The position numbers and the translations under genes were made by a program. Below, piece by piece: positions 27,804 to 36,387 of a DNA stretch of 64,000 bases. This stretch comes from Balneicella halophila (lineage in GTDB: Bacteria > Bacteroidota > Bacteroidia > Bacteroidales > Balneicellaceae). A model generated the notes under the pieces. It made no database searches and was not told where the DNA came from. It was given only the letters and a program-made list of their open reading frames with translations. The stretch spans positions 186,001 through 250,000 of the forward strand of contig NZ_QENZ01000003.1 of assembly GCF_003096835.1 (NCBI RefSeq), in the 5' to 3' direction. The first letter of the stretch is position 1, and the number at the start of each line of letters is the position of its first letter.

Positions 27804-29297
27804 ATGAAAAAGATATTAATCTACTTAAGTATCATCTTAGGAACACTATTGATAACATCTTGTGATTTTTCAGATGATGTACAAGATATACAGACACAGT
27901 CAGGCAGTGCAGATTTTACAACTTACGTTGCACTTGGGAATTCATTATCCGCAGGATTTCAGGATGGAGCATTATATAAAGAAGGACAGATAAATTCTTA
28001 CCCAGCAATGATTGCCCAAGGCATGGAGCTCTCTTATGAGTTCACTCAACCACTTATGGCTGATGACTTAGGAGGAATTCCAATGATCGGAGTGCCTAAC
28101 AAAAGGATTCTCGCTAAAACAGCCAATGGGTTATTCCCGGTAACAGCTGAAGGAACTGGTGCCACCACAATTGCTAATATATACAACGATGGTCCATACT
28201 ATAATTTAGCTGTTCCTGGAGCTAAAGTTGCCCATTTATTAGCCCCTGGATATGGAAATCCTGTGAATCTACTAACCGGGACAGCCAATCCATACTATGT
28301 CCGCTTTGCCTCAACAACGAATAGCTCAGTTATTGAAGACGCTCTAAAATTGAATCCAACGTTCTTTTCCTTATGGATAGGTAATAATGATATCCTTGGA
28401 TTTGCCACTAGCGGTGGTGATGGTAGTGAGCCTATGACTGCAGAAATAGCATTTGCGCAATACTATGAAATGTTAGTCCAGAAACTCACAGCTAATGGAG
28501 CTAAAGGAGTCGTAGCTAATATCCCATTTGTAAGTTCTATCCCATTTTTCAATACCGTCCCCAATAATGCATTAGCATTAGATGCTGAAACGGCACAAAG
28601 CTTGACGAGTTTCTTCGCTGCAGTGCAAGGTATATTTACCCAAGTACTTATGGGGCAAGGAGTCCCAGCAGAACAGGCTCAAGCTTTAGCTTCACAATAT
28701 GGCATTGCATTTACAGAAGGTGAAAATCGATTTCTAATTCAAACTGAAAAGACACAAGCCAATCCTTTAGGTTTTCGTCAAATGTCTGAAGATGAACTTC
28801 TATTACTCACTATTGACCAAACTGCTATGAAAACAGAAGGATATGGCAGTGTTAGCCTATCAGCGGAAGTAATGGCTGTACTGGGGAAATTAGGAGCAGG
28901 GCAACAGCTATCACCTGAAGAAGCACAAAAGGTTTTGGATGCAGTAAATCCAATCCACGATAAAGATGCACTTGATGTAGAAGAGCTCGCTTTGATTAAA
29001 AACAGTACTGATGCCTTCAACACGACAATTAAAAACATTGCAGAAATTAATGAGTTAGCTCTTTTCGATGCTAATGCTCTGATGCAAGACCTAGCCACTA
29101 ACGGCTTACACATAAAGGGAGTTTCTTACAATTCTACGTTTGTAACTGGTGGCGTCTTTTCCTTAGATGGCATACATCCTAACCAAAGAGGATATGGTAT
29201 CATAGCTAATGGATTTATAAAAGCTATCAATAAGAAGTATGATGCTAACCTGCCAGAGGTCGATCCAAACAAGTATAAAGGCATAGAATATCCTTAA
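27804..29297 (+). CDS. SGNH/GDSL hydrolase lipoprotein
   Basis: A 497-residue lipoprotein with a lipobox (LLITSC, lipidated C20) followed by DFSDD, an acidic stretch like the surface-export signal of Bacteroidota lipoproteins. The SGNH hydrolase motifs are GNSLSAGF (nucleophile S47), the WIGNND block (Gly and Asn), and the C-terminal DGIHPNQRGY (Asp-His). Enzymes of this fold act as esterases or lipases; substrate is unknown. A large insertion (about residues 250-400) separates the third and fourth motif. It forms a two-gene operon with the FadL porin. Confidence 0.85.
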   Translation: MKKILIYLSIILGTLLITSCDFSDDVQDIQTQSGSADFTTYVALGNSLSAGFQDGALYKEGQINSYPAMIAQGMELSYEFTQPLMADDLGGIPMIGVPNKRILAKTANGLFPVTAEGTGATTIANIYNDGPYYNLAVPGAKVAHLLAPGYGNPVNLLTGTANPYYVRFASTTNSSVIEDALKLNPTFFSLWIGNNDILGFATSGGDGSEPMTAEIAFAQYYEMLVQKLTANGAKGVVANIPFVSSIPFFNTVPNNALALDAETAQSLTSFFAAVQGIFTQVLMGQGVPAEQAQALASQYGIAFTEGENRFLIQTEKTQANPLGFRQMSEDELLLLTIDQTAMKTEGYGSVSLSAEVMAVLGKLGAGQQLSPEEAQKVLDAVNPIHDKDALDVEELALIKNSTDAFNTTIKNIAEINELALFDANALMQDLATNGLHIKGVSYNSTFVTGGVFSLDGIHPNQRGYGIIANGFIKAINKKYDANLPEVDPNKYKGIEYP

Positions 29298-29343
29298 TAA
29301 CATTGTTTAACAACCATTATAACGACTTAACAATATGAACGCT

Positions 29344-29441
29344 TACTTTTGTAAGTGAAGGTAAAAAGTTAGTTTTTTTCATAGTTTAAGTATTTAGTTA
29401 ATTTAAAAGAAGGCAGTCTGAAAAAGATTGCCTTTCTTTTT
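29344..29441 (+). ncRNA. Possible short transcript between promoter-like element and terminator
   Basis: TACTTTTG at 29344-29351 matches TAnnTTTG. The hairpin at 29405-29441 would stop a transcript started near 29358 after about 80 bases. There is no ORF in this interval. It may also be only the terminator of the upstream gene with a chance promoter match. Confidence 0.25.
29405..29441 (+). terminator. Terminator after the SGNH hydrolase gene
   Basis: AGGCAGTCT pairs with AGATTGCCT (one G-U), extended by AAAAGA/TTCTTTT, with a T-run at the end. Confidence 0.8.
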
Positions 29442-29458
29442 GACTCAAGAAAAAATGA

Positions 29459-29466
29459 TATCTTTA
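29459..29466 (+). promoter_or_regulatory. Weak -7 promoter element before dcd
   Basis: TATCTTTA, one base off TAnnTTTG, 31 bases before the dcd ATG. Confidence 0.35.
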
Positions 29467-29497
29467 CCCAGAATTTTTAACTGACAGCAACGAAGCT

Positions 29498-30016
29498 ATG
29501 ATTCTATCTGGTAAAGAAATCCAAAAAAGAATAGGAGACGACATTATTATAGAACCTTACTCTCCTACTCAAATAAACCCAAACAGTTACAACCTCCGCT
29601 TAGCCAATGAACTGTTAGTATACGATGAGTCAATTTTGGATATGAAGGAAAAGCACAATGCCAGTAAAATCATTATTCCAGAAGAGGGTTTACTGCTTGA
29701 ACCTAATAAACTTTATCTTGGCAGAACTTTAGAATATACAGAGACACACAATCTTGTTCCCATGCTTGAAGGCCGTTCCTCTATTGGAAGGTTAGGCATG
29801 AGTATCCATGTAACCGCAGGTTTTGGTGATGTGGGTTTTAAGGGATTTTGGACCTTAGAAATATTCTGCATTCAACCCGTTCGTATCTATCCTAATGTGG
29901 AAATCTGTCAGATATATTATCATAGTATATTGGGAGAAACAGACGAATACAAAAGCGGGAAATATCAAAATAATAAAAGCATTCAAACCAGTATGCTGTA
30001 CAAAGACTTTGAATAA
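29498..30016 (+). CDS. dcd: dCTP deaminase
   Basis: A 172-residue enzyme of the dUTPase/Dcd fold that converts dCTP to dUTP. The core is EGRSSIGRLGMSIHVTAGFGD, reported here in part as GRSSIGRLGM, with the catalytic glutamate region GFWTLEIF. The N-terminal IIIEPYSPTQINPNSYNLRL matches the Dcd start. It is slightly shorter than E. coli Dcd but has every motif. It is a lone gene after a terminator and a weak promoter element. Confidence 0.93.
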   Translation: MILSGKEIQKRIGDDIIIEPYSPTQINPNSYNLRLANELLVYDESILDMKEKHNASKIIIPEEGLLLEPNKLYLGRTLEYTETHNLVPMLEGRSSIGRLGMSIHVTAGFGDVGFKGFWTLEIFCIQPVRIYPNVEICQIYYHSILGETDEYKSGKYQNNKSIQTSMLYKDFE

Positions 30017-30043
30017 TATGTCTTAATATACCTACTATTAGGT

Positions 30044-30075
30044 ATTGTCTCATATTTAGATTCAGTCTACTTTTG
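30044..30075 (+). promoter_or_regulatory. Strong promoter of the His-rich protein gene, near-leaderless
   Basis: ATTG at 30044-30047 (-33-like) and TACTTTTG at 30068-30075 (-7) are 20 bases apart. The only ATG of the gene is at 30085, so the transcript would have almost no 5' leader. Confidence 0.6.
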
Positions 30076-30084
30076 CGCCTATAA

Positions 30085-30453
30085 ATGAGAGTAGCTGTAA
30101 TAAATATACTTAGAAAGGCACTAGCATTCACGCTATTAGGAATCATATTACTGTTTGCAGTAAGTAAATCCTCTTATACGCACTCGCATATTTTAGCTGA
30201 TGGCACTGTAATAACACATGCTCATCCTTATGATAAAGGAAGTGATAAAGAACCTTTTAAAACACATCATCACAATTATTTTGAGTTTCTAATTTTTAAA
30301 ACATTTAGTTTCTTAAATGCGTCTATTCTTATATTCTCTTCATTAATTATCCTGAAGAGCTATACTTCATATTTCCCATTTCCAGAAAATTTTGACTACT
30401 CTGTTTTTTGGAGATACTGTCCAGGTCGGGCGCCCCCTATAGTTATTAGCTAA
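30085..30453 (+). CDS. Histidine-rich small membrane protein upstream of a TonB receptor
   Basis: A 122-residue protein with an N-terminal hydrophobic segment (about residues 9-27), a histidine-rich stretch containing HSHILADG, THAHPYDK and THHHN, and a second hydrophobic segment near 78-92. The histidine spacing suggests metal binding. I do not recognise a characterised family; similar His-rich proteins next to TonB receptors occur in Bacteroidota. It precedes the receptor gene at 30605 by 151 bases, so a metal-uptake partnership is plausible but inferred. Confidence 0.65.
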   Translation: MRVAVINILRKALAFTLLGIILLFAVSKSSYTHSHILADGTVITHAHPYDKGSDKEPFKTHHHNYFEFLIFKTFSFLNASILIFSSLIILKSYTSYFPFPENFDYSVFWRYCPGRAPPIVIS

Positions 30454-30474
30454 AATACAAATTACATAAAACCT

Positions 30475-30515
30475 CGCGAAAGCTATTAGCTGTAATTTCC
30501 ATATTGGCTTTCGCA
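30475..30515 (+). other. Hairpin in the leader of the TonB receptor gene
   Basis: GCGAAAGC (30476-30483) pairs with GCTTTCGC (30507-30514), extended by two further pairs. No T-run follows, so it is not a plain terminator; it could be an attenuator or other control element. Confidence 0.35.
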
Positions 30516-30604
30516 GGAAATAAGCTGAATCTATACCATAGATTTAGCCAAAAGAACGTATTTACATTCAATAATATTCTATAAAAAACTAAATAAATCA
30601 AATT

Positions 30605-32977
30605 ATGAAATTAATAAAATTTAGTTTCGTTGTGCTGTTATTATGCACAGTGAATAACATTATGGGAGCCAATATTCCCAATGAGCATGATAAGAAAACA
30701 GGAAACATCACTGGTGAGGTGATAGATGAAGATGGAGAACATCTTCCCTTTGCATCTGTTTCTTTAGTTGGTACCACCTTAGGTGCAACAACTGACCAAA
30801 CAGGACATTATCTTTTAAAGTTTATACCCTCAGGAGAAGTCACTCTTGAAGTTCAATACTTAGGCTATAAACCACAAACTAAAGTCATTAACGTTGAAGC
30901 ATTGAAATCAGCACAGGTAAATTTTCAGCTAGAAAAAGATGCTCTAGGTCTAGATGAGATTGTAGTAACTGGTGATAGAACGCAAAGAAATAGACAAGAA
31001 GCAACTACAATTGTGAGCACGATTTCACCTGAGATATTTAAAATCACACAATCCGCTACTTTCGGAGAGGGGCTAAATTTCACTCCTGGTCTTCGTCTGG
31101 AAAATGATTGTCAAAACTGCGGTTTCTCACAAGTGCGAATGAATGGAATGGAGGGACCATACTCTCAGATTCTCATCAATTCTAGACCTATATTTAGTGG
31201 TTTAGCGGGAGTATATGGTTTAGAATTAATTCCATCTAACATGATAGACCGAGTAGAAGTTGTACGCGGTGGTGGTTCTGCACTCTATGGTAGCAATGCA
31301 ATAGCAGGAACAATCAACGTTATTCTAAAAGATCCTATTGGAAATACTTATGAAGCAGGTTTCAGCAGTTCGTTCATTGGTATTGGGTTAGATGATTCTG
31401 GTGATGTAGCCCAAGATTATGATGCACACTTCAATACGTCTCTAGTTTCGGATGATCATAAGACGGGTTTGGCCATTTATGGATTTTGGAGAGATCGAGA
31501 ACCTTTTGATGCAAATAATGATACCTTTTCAGAAATCGCAGAGTTGAAAAACACTACAGTAGGAAGTCGCCTATACCACCGCTTTGGGAATAGAAGTAAG
31601 GTAACTGCAGATTTTTTCAACATTAAAGAAAACAGAAGAGGTGGTGACAAATTTGATTATGTTGAACATGAGGCTGGTATCGCTGAGTCTGTAAAACATG
31701 ACATCCTTACAGGAGCATTATCTTATGACCAGTTTTTCAGAGAAAAAGATCTTTGGTCTGTTTACGTATCAGGACAGAGCGTAAAAAGAGACAGCTACTA
31801 CGGTGCCGAACAATCTTTAGCTGATTATGGAAATACTGAAGACTTTACTTACACGATCGGTACACAATACAGTGCTCATTTCCATGGAGTCGGTGAACTC
31901 ACTTTTGGTACGGAATTCGTAAAATCAGAATTAGAAGATACAAAGTTAGGCTATCTTGACTATGAAAATGCAGTAATAAAAGATGGGGCTATTGAATCTA
32001 TCCCGCATACTGACAATACAACAGTTGCAGACCAAGAATCCACAACTTTCGGGGCATTTGCACAGTATGAAATGACATTTAACAAATTTAAGGCATCTGC
32101 AGGAGTTCGTTATGATCATTATAGCATAAAGGATAATACTGATAAAAGTGATGAGAAATCCGGCGATGTTTTTAGTCCACGTTTAACTTTAAAATATGAT
32201 CCTGTAGATTATATTCAGCTACGTGTAAGCTACTCACAGGGTTATCGTGCTCCTCAAATTTTCGATGAAGACTTGCACATTGAAACTTCTGGTGCAAAAA
32301 AGATCATTCACAAAAACGATCCAGATTTAGAACAAGAAACCAGTCAGAGTTTTATGGCTTCCCTAGATTTCAATAAAGAAATAGGTAATGCTTTCGTTAA
32401 TTTCCTTGTCGAAGGATTTTATACCAAATTAGATGATGCATTTGCTAATGAATTTAGCGCACCTGATGCTGATGGTGTTGTTACTTATACCCGTATTAAT
32501 GCTGAAGGAGGTGCTAAAGTACAAGGCTTGAATATGGAGTTAAATGTTGTGCCTTCTTCTCAATTAAATTTCAAAGCTGGTTTTACGATTCAAAAAAGCG
32601 AGTACGAAGAAGAACAAGAACTGGGCGAGAAGAAATTCTTCCGTACACCTGATAATTATGGTTATATGACCTTGAACTATACACCTACCAAAGCATTAGG
32701 AGTGGCAATTTCAGGAAACTACACAGGTTCTATGTTAGTACCATACAATGAAGAGGTTTTAAAAGAATCTGATTCTTTCTTCGACTTGGGACTTAAAATA
32801 AATTATGATATTAAAATAAACGGAGCAAAACTTCGACTATTTACAGGAATGAAAAATATATTTAATTCATATCAAGAAGATTTTGATACCGGTATTGACA
32901 GAGATCCCGCATATATCTACGGACCTATGCAACCACGTACGGTTTACTTTAGTATCAAAATAGGAAACAATTTATAA
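30605..32977 (+). CDS. TonB-dependent receptor with carboxypeptidase-regulatory N-domain
   Basis: A 790-residue outer-membrane receptor. A signal peptide (residues 1-22) is followed by a CarboxypepD_reg-like domain (about 30-110, GEVIDEDGEHLPFASVSLVG), a plug (about 130-235) and a 22-strand barrel ending PRTVYFSIKIGNNL. The plug has the paired cysteines DCQNCGFSQVRMNG and the RVEVVRGGGSALYGSNAIAG motif. The substrate is unknown; the His-rich neighbour upstream points to a metal, metal chelate or heme-like ligand. It is regulated probably together with the upstream gene. Confidence 0.9.
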   Translation: MKLIKFSFVVLLLCTVNNIMGANIPNEHDKKTGNITGEVIDEDGEHLPFASVSLVGTTLGATTDQTGHYLLKFIPSGEVTLEVQYLGYKPQTKVINVEALKSAQVNFQLEKDALGLDEIVVTGDRTQRNRQEATTIVSTISPEIFKITQSATFGEGLNFTPGLRLENDCQNCGFSQVRMNGMEGPYSQILINSRPIFSGLAGVYGLELIPSNMIDRVEVVRGGGSALYGSNAIAGTINVILKDPIGNTYEAGFSSSFIGIGLDDSGDVAQDYDAHFNTSLVSDDHKTGLAIYGFWRDREPFDANNDTFSEIAELKNTTVGSRLYHRFGNRSKVTADFFNIKENRRGGDKFDYVEHEAGIAESVKHDILTGALSYDQFFREKDLWSVYVSGQSVKRDSYYGAEQSLADYGNTEDFTYTIGTQYSAHFHGVGELTFGTEFVKSELEDTKLGYLDYENAVIKDGAIESIPHTDNTTVADQESTTFGAFAQYEMTFNKFKASAGVRYDHYSIKDNTDKSDEKSGDVFSPRLTLKYDPVDYIQLRVSYSQGYRAPQIFDEDLHIETSGAKKIIHKNDPDLEQETSQSFMASLDFNKEIGNAFVNFLVEGFYTKLDDAFANEFSAPDADGVVTYTRINAEGGAKVQGLNMELNVVPSSQLNFKAGFTIQKSEYEEEQELGEKKFFRTPDNYGYMTLNYTPTKALGVAISGNYTGSMLVPYNEEVLKESDSFFDLGLKINYDIKINGAKLRLFTGMKNIFNSYQEDFDTGIDRDPAYIYGPMQPRTVYFSIKIGNNL

Positions 32978-33020
32978 TAAATTAGTTAGACTTTAAAATT
33001 TTATAGTTTTTTCAAAAGAG

Positions 33021-33056
33021 CCCTGCAGTCTTTATTGGTTGTAGGGTTTCTTTTTT
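33021..33056. terminator. Terminator between the TonB receptor and the HD-domain gene
   Basis: CCCTGCA pairs with TGTAGGG (one G-U), flanked by A-rich and T-rich runs on both sides; the genes converge here. Confidence 0.75.
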
Positions 33057-34281
33057 ACAAAAGATTGACTATTTCTCTCGGATAAGATATAAAATAACGC
33101 ACATCAGTAAAATTAAACTGATTATCATTCAACAGTGTTGAAACCTCGGCAATGTTTACTAATTCTCCATTTTTGTTTTTAAAAACTATGGGCGTATCCA
33201 TACTGTGATAAGAGCGTGTTCCAATTTTGTGATGATACACAAAGTAATCTACTTCATCAGCTTGCAAGTCTAGCGTCTGCTCTGTTAGTTTGTTGACTTT
33301 CTGAATATATTCCTCACTGAATTCCTTTATTTCAACACTTATTTTATTCAAATCTCTAGTAATGAGGCGTTGTGATAAGGATTGCAATATGAAATCATCA
33401 GCATAGCACCACTCTTTCACACAGCAAAAAATGTCACTATCATCTAGTCTAACAAACATCTCTAAGGCTTCATCCGTAACTTCCTCTACATGATTTACTA
33501 AAAAATACTTCAAAGGCTCTGTTATAAAAAGTGCTACTTCTCCTCTCTCTAAGAGATAGCGAGCCCTTGCTATGATTTGTAAGAGCATCTCCTCAGCACT
33601 TAAAACCGTTTTGTGTAAATAAACTTGCCAATACATCATCCGGCGAGCCAGTAAAAATTTCTCTATTGAAAAAATGCCTTTACTGTCTATAACCAACTCA
33701 TCATTTACGACATCGTACATTTTTATGATACGTTCACTGCCCACAGCCCCTTCGGCTACTCCCGTGTGAAAACTATCTCTTTTCAAATAATCTAATCGAT
33801 CTACATCTGCCTGACTGCTCACCAACTGATGCAAAAACTTCCGATGATAGGTGTTTTTATAAATCGCAATAGCCGTGTCTAACCTTCCAGACAGTTCCTC
33901 GTTAATCTTCTCCATTATTTTCAAGGAGAAATTCTCGTGACTGCATTTTACCAAATGATACTCTAAAGTATGAGAAAAAGGGCCATGACCAATATCATGC
34001 AATAAAGAAGCTAATAATACTCCTTCCTCTTCCTCCTTATTAATGGGCACATCTTTTTTACGGAGCACCTTTACAGCAGTTCTCGCAAGATGGTAACAAC
34101 CTAATGCGTGTTGGAAACGCGTATGTTCAGCTCCCGGATAAACCAGATAAGTCAATGCTAATTGCTTAATATTACGGAGCCGTTGAAAATAAGGATGATC
34201 AATAATCTTCCGTACAATATCCGTTTCTATATCAATCAATCCATAAAGAGGATCACTTATAATCTTATAACTCATCGTCAT
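33055..34281 (-). CDS. HD-domain phosphohydrolase, dGTPase/SAMHD1-like
   Basis: A 408-residue soluble protein with the HD metal-site motifs: HTRFQHALGCYHLA (His), ASLLHDIGHGPFSHTLEY (His-Asp) and, further on, SQADVDRLDYLKRD (Asp). This arrangement is that of the dGTPase-like HD superfamily, which removes triphosphate from deoxynucleotides. Members of this shorter subgroup have not been assigned clear substrates. It begins directly after the polyprenyl synthase stop with no spacing; either of two methionines (34281 or 34275) may start it. Confidence 0.85.
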   Translation of the reverse strand: MTMSYKIISDPLYGLIDIETDIVRKIIDHPYFQRLRNIKQLALTYLVYPGAEHTRFQHALGCYHLARTAVKVLRKKDVPINKEEEEGVLLASLLHDIGHGPFSHTLEYHLVKCSHENFSLKIMEKINEELSGRLDTAIAIYKNTYHRKFLHQLVSSQADVDRLDYLKRDSFHTGVAEGAVGSERIIKMYDVVNDELVIDSKGIFSIEKFLLARRMMYWQVYLHKTVLSAEEMLLQIIARARYLLERGEVALFITEPLKYFLVNHVEEVTDEALEMFVRLDDSDIFCCVKEWCYADDFILQSLSQRLITRDLNKISVEIKEFSEEYIQKVNKLTEQTLDLQADEVDYFVYHHKIGTRSYHSMDTPIVFKNKNGELVNIAEVSTLLNDNQFNFTDVRYFISYPREIVNLL

Positions 34282-35250
34282 TTATTTTTTACGTGCAGTA
34301 GCAAAATAGGCTAATTGTTCTAATGCTCTTTTTTCTGGAGAATCTTCGAATCCATCTAAGAAAGACAGTGCTTTATCTCTATAAATATCCATTTGTTTTT
34401 CAGTGTAATCAGTTCCTCCATTTTCTCTTATGAATGTTGCTAATTCATCTAATTCAGTAGCCGTTTTCTTTTTCTTTTTAAACAACTTGAGATACCTCTT
34501 TGAATCTTCGGTTTGCGTTAGAGCAAAGATAAACGGCAAGGTCATTTTCCGCTCTTTCAAATCATTGTAAAGCGGTTTCCCTAATGCATTGGTCTTATCA
34601 AAATCTAATAAATCATCTTGCATTTGAAAAGCAATACCCAAATTAAGTCCATATTGATAGAGCTTTTCAATCTTCGCTTCATCGTCGGTTGCTGAAGTTG
34701 CACCTGCCTTTGCACAGGCTGCAAAAAGAGAGGCTGTTTTCTTTTGGATAATCGTTAAATATGCTCCTTCTGTATTCTGCAACTTGCGGACTTTATCTAA
34801 TTGCAACAACTCGCCCTCACTGATTTCCTTTACTGCATTAGAAATGATTTCAAGCAAGTCAAACTCTTTGGCTTCCAAGGCAACAAGCATACTTCTTGAC
34901 AATAAAAAATCACCTGCGAGTATAGCAATTTTAGATTTCCAAATAGCATAGACAGAGGCAATTCCTCTGCGTTGTTTGGCATCATCGACGACGTCGTCAT
35001 GCAACAAAGTGGCTGTATGAAACAATTCCACCAACGTAGCCGAAGTATAGGAACTGGATGTGATATCTCCGCACAGTTTAGCCGACAACAACACTAAAAC
35101 AGGGCGTAATTGCTTTCCTTTTTTCCGAAAAATATAAGCATTGACTGCATTTAAAAGAGATATATCCGTTTTGGCAGAATTCTTGAAAATCTTTTGAAAA
35201 ACCTCGAGTTCCTTTTTGATTGGAGCTTTTATGGTGTTAATCGTTATCAT
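34282..35250 (-). CDS. Polyprenyl diphosphate synthase family
   Basis: A 322-residue trans-isoprenyl diphosphate synthase with both aspartate-rich motifs: LLHDDVVDDAKQRRG (first, DDxxD) and QMQDDLLDFDK (second), plus GKQLRPVLVLLSAK near residue 50. Proteins of this type make the side chain of menaquinone in Bacteroidota (octaprenyl/heptaprenyl length), which matches a menaquinol-using cytochrome bd in the same genome. Chain length cannot be told precisely from the motifs alone. It forms a two-gene operon with the HD-domain gene. Confidence 0.9.
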   Translation of the reverse strand: MITINTIKAPIKKELEVFQKIFKNSAKTDISLLNAVNAYIFRKKGKQLRPVLVLLSAKLCGDITSSSYTSATLVELFHTATLLHDDVVDDAKQRRGIASVYAIWKSKIAILAGDFLLSRSMLVALEAKEFDLLEIISNAVKEISEGELLQLDKVRKLQNTEGAYLTIIQKKTASLFAACAKAGATSATDDEAKIEKLYQYGLNLGIAFQMQDDLLDFDKTNALGKPLYNDLKERKMTLPFIFALTQTEDSKRYLKLFKKKKKTATELDELATFIRENGGTDYTEKQMDIYRDKALSFLDGFEDSPEKRALEQLAYFATARKK

Positions 35251-35326
35251 AAATATATTGTAGGCTAATATTTAGCTAAAATACTGTTTTTTGCAGTACG
35301 AAAAAATTCAACATTTGTGTATATCC

Positions 35327-35334
35327 TATTTTTG
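35327..35334 (+). promoter_or_regulatory. -7 promoter element of the ion-channel gene
   Basis: TATTTTTG matches TAnnTTTG, 35 bases before the ATG at 35370. The -33 region has no clear match. Confidence 0.45.
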
Positions 35335-35369
35335 CAGTAAGTTCGTAGTCTGTCTAATAATAGAAAAAT

Positions 35370-36230
35370 ATGTCTAAGGAGTCAGTAAAAAAGCTCAAAG
35401 CAAGACTTAGTAAAACTATTTTTGGGGTTTCTACTCCCGCAGGTAAAGCATTTGACATTACGCTTATTATCCTTATCATTTTGAGTATTCTTATGGTCAT
35501 TTTGGAAAGTGTTCCAAGATATCATAAAAATTATGGGGATTATTTCTCTGTGATAGAATGGATAATTACCATCTTTTTTACGATTGAATACATTTTACGA
35601 ATCTGGATTGTAGAAAGACCTTCCCGATATATTTTTAGTTTTTATGGAATAATCGATTTCCTTTCCATATTACCCTCATTCTTAGGTCTTTTCATTAGAG
35701 GCACTCAAGGCTTAGCGGTAATAAGAGGTGTCAGATTACTACGTATTTTCAGAATCCTAAAATTAAATAGATACACCTCAGCAGGTACTTTCCTTATCCG
35801 TGCATTGAAGGCTAGCACATCAAAAATTTCAGTATTCCTTTTTGCTGTTATCATGGCAGTTATAATTATTGGAACGTTAATGTATCTTATCGAAGGTCCT
35901 GAAAGTGGCTTCACAGATATTCCAACTGGAATATATTGGGCAGTTGTTACACTCACAACTGTTGGTTATGGAGACATTTCACCACTTACGCCCATTGGTC
36001 AATTTCTTGCGAGTGTAGTGATGATTCTCGGTTATGGAATTATTGCTGTACCAACGGGTATCGTCACTTCAGAGATTACAATGAAAAAACTCAATCCTTC
36101 AGAAGGAGATATTGACAGTTCTGAATTTGAAGGTAGAGAATGTCCTGAATGCGGTACAGTAGGTCACCGAAAATCAGCTGCGTATTGCTACAATTGTGGC
36201 GGACATTTGCAAGATCATTTGTTAGATTAA
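35370..36230 (+). CDS. Voltage-gated-type potassium channel with C-terminal zinc ribbon
   Basis: A 286-residue inner-membrane channel with six helices. An S4-like positively charged segment RGVRLLRIFRILKLNRY lies near residue 118, followed by the pore helix and selectivity filter TLTTVGYGDISP near 192. The last 35 residues form a zinc-ribbon-like module: ECPEC, 11 residues, then CYNC. Soluble cysteine modules of this kind are uncommon on such channels. It is a single gene between two divergent or convergent units, with dnaK next. Confidence 0.9.
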   Translation: MSKESVKKLKARLSKTIFGVSTPAGKAFDITLIILIILSILMVILESVPRYHKNYGDYFSVIEWIITIFFTIEYILRIWIVERPSRYIFSFYGIIDFLSILPSFLGLFIRGTQGLAVIRGVRLLRIFRILKLNRYTSAGTFLIRALKASTSKISVFLFAVIMAVIIIGTLMYLIEGPESGFTDIPTGIYWAVVTLTTVGYGDISPLTPIGQFLASVVMILGYGIIAVPTGIVTSEITMKKLNPSEGDIDSSEFEGRECPECGTVGHRKSAAYCYNCGGHLQDHLLD

Positions 36231-36387
36231 AACTGACATTCTGTCACTAAAAATCCCCTGTTTTATAATCTTTTCTCCTAAATGTGGCATTTTTCATTGT
36301 TTCGCAACTGCCATCCAAGTTTTGGTATAGCTATTGCATTTAAGGGAGTGTAAACTTGAAAAATAAATAATTAAAATAATAAGAATA

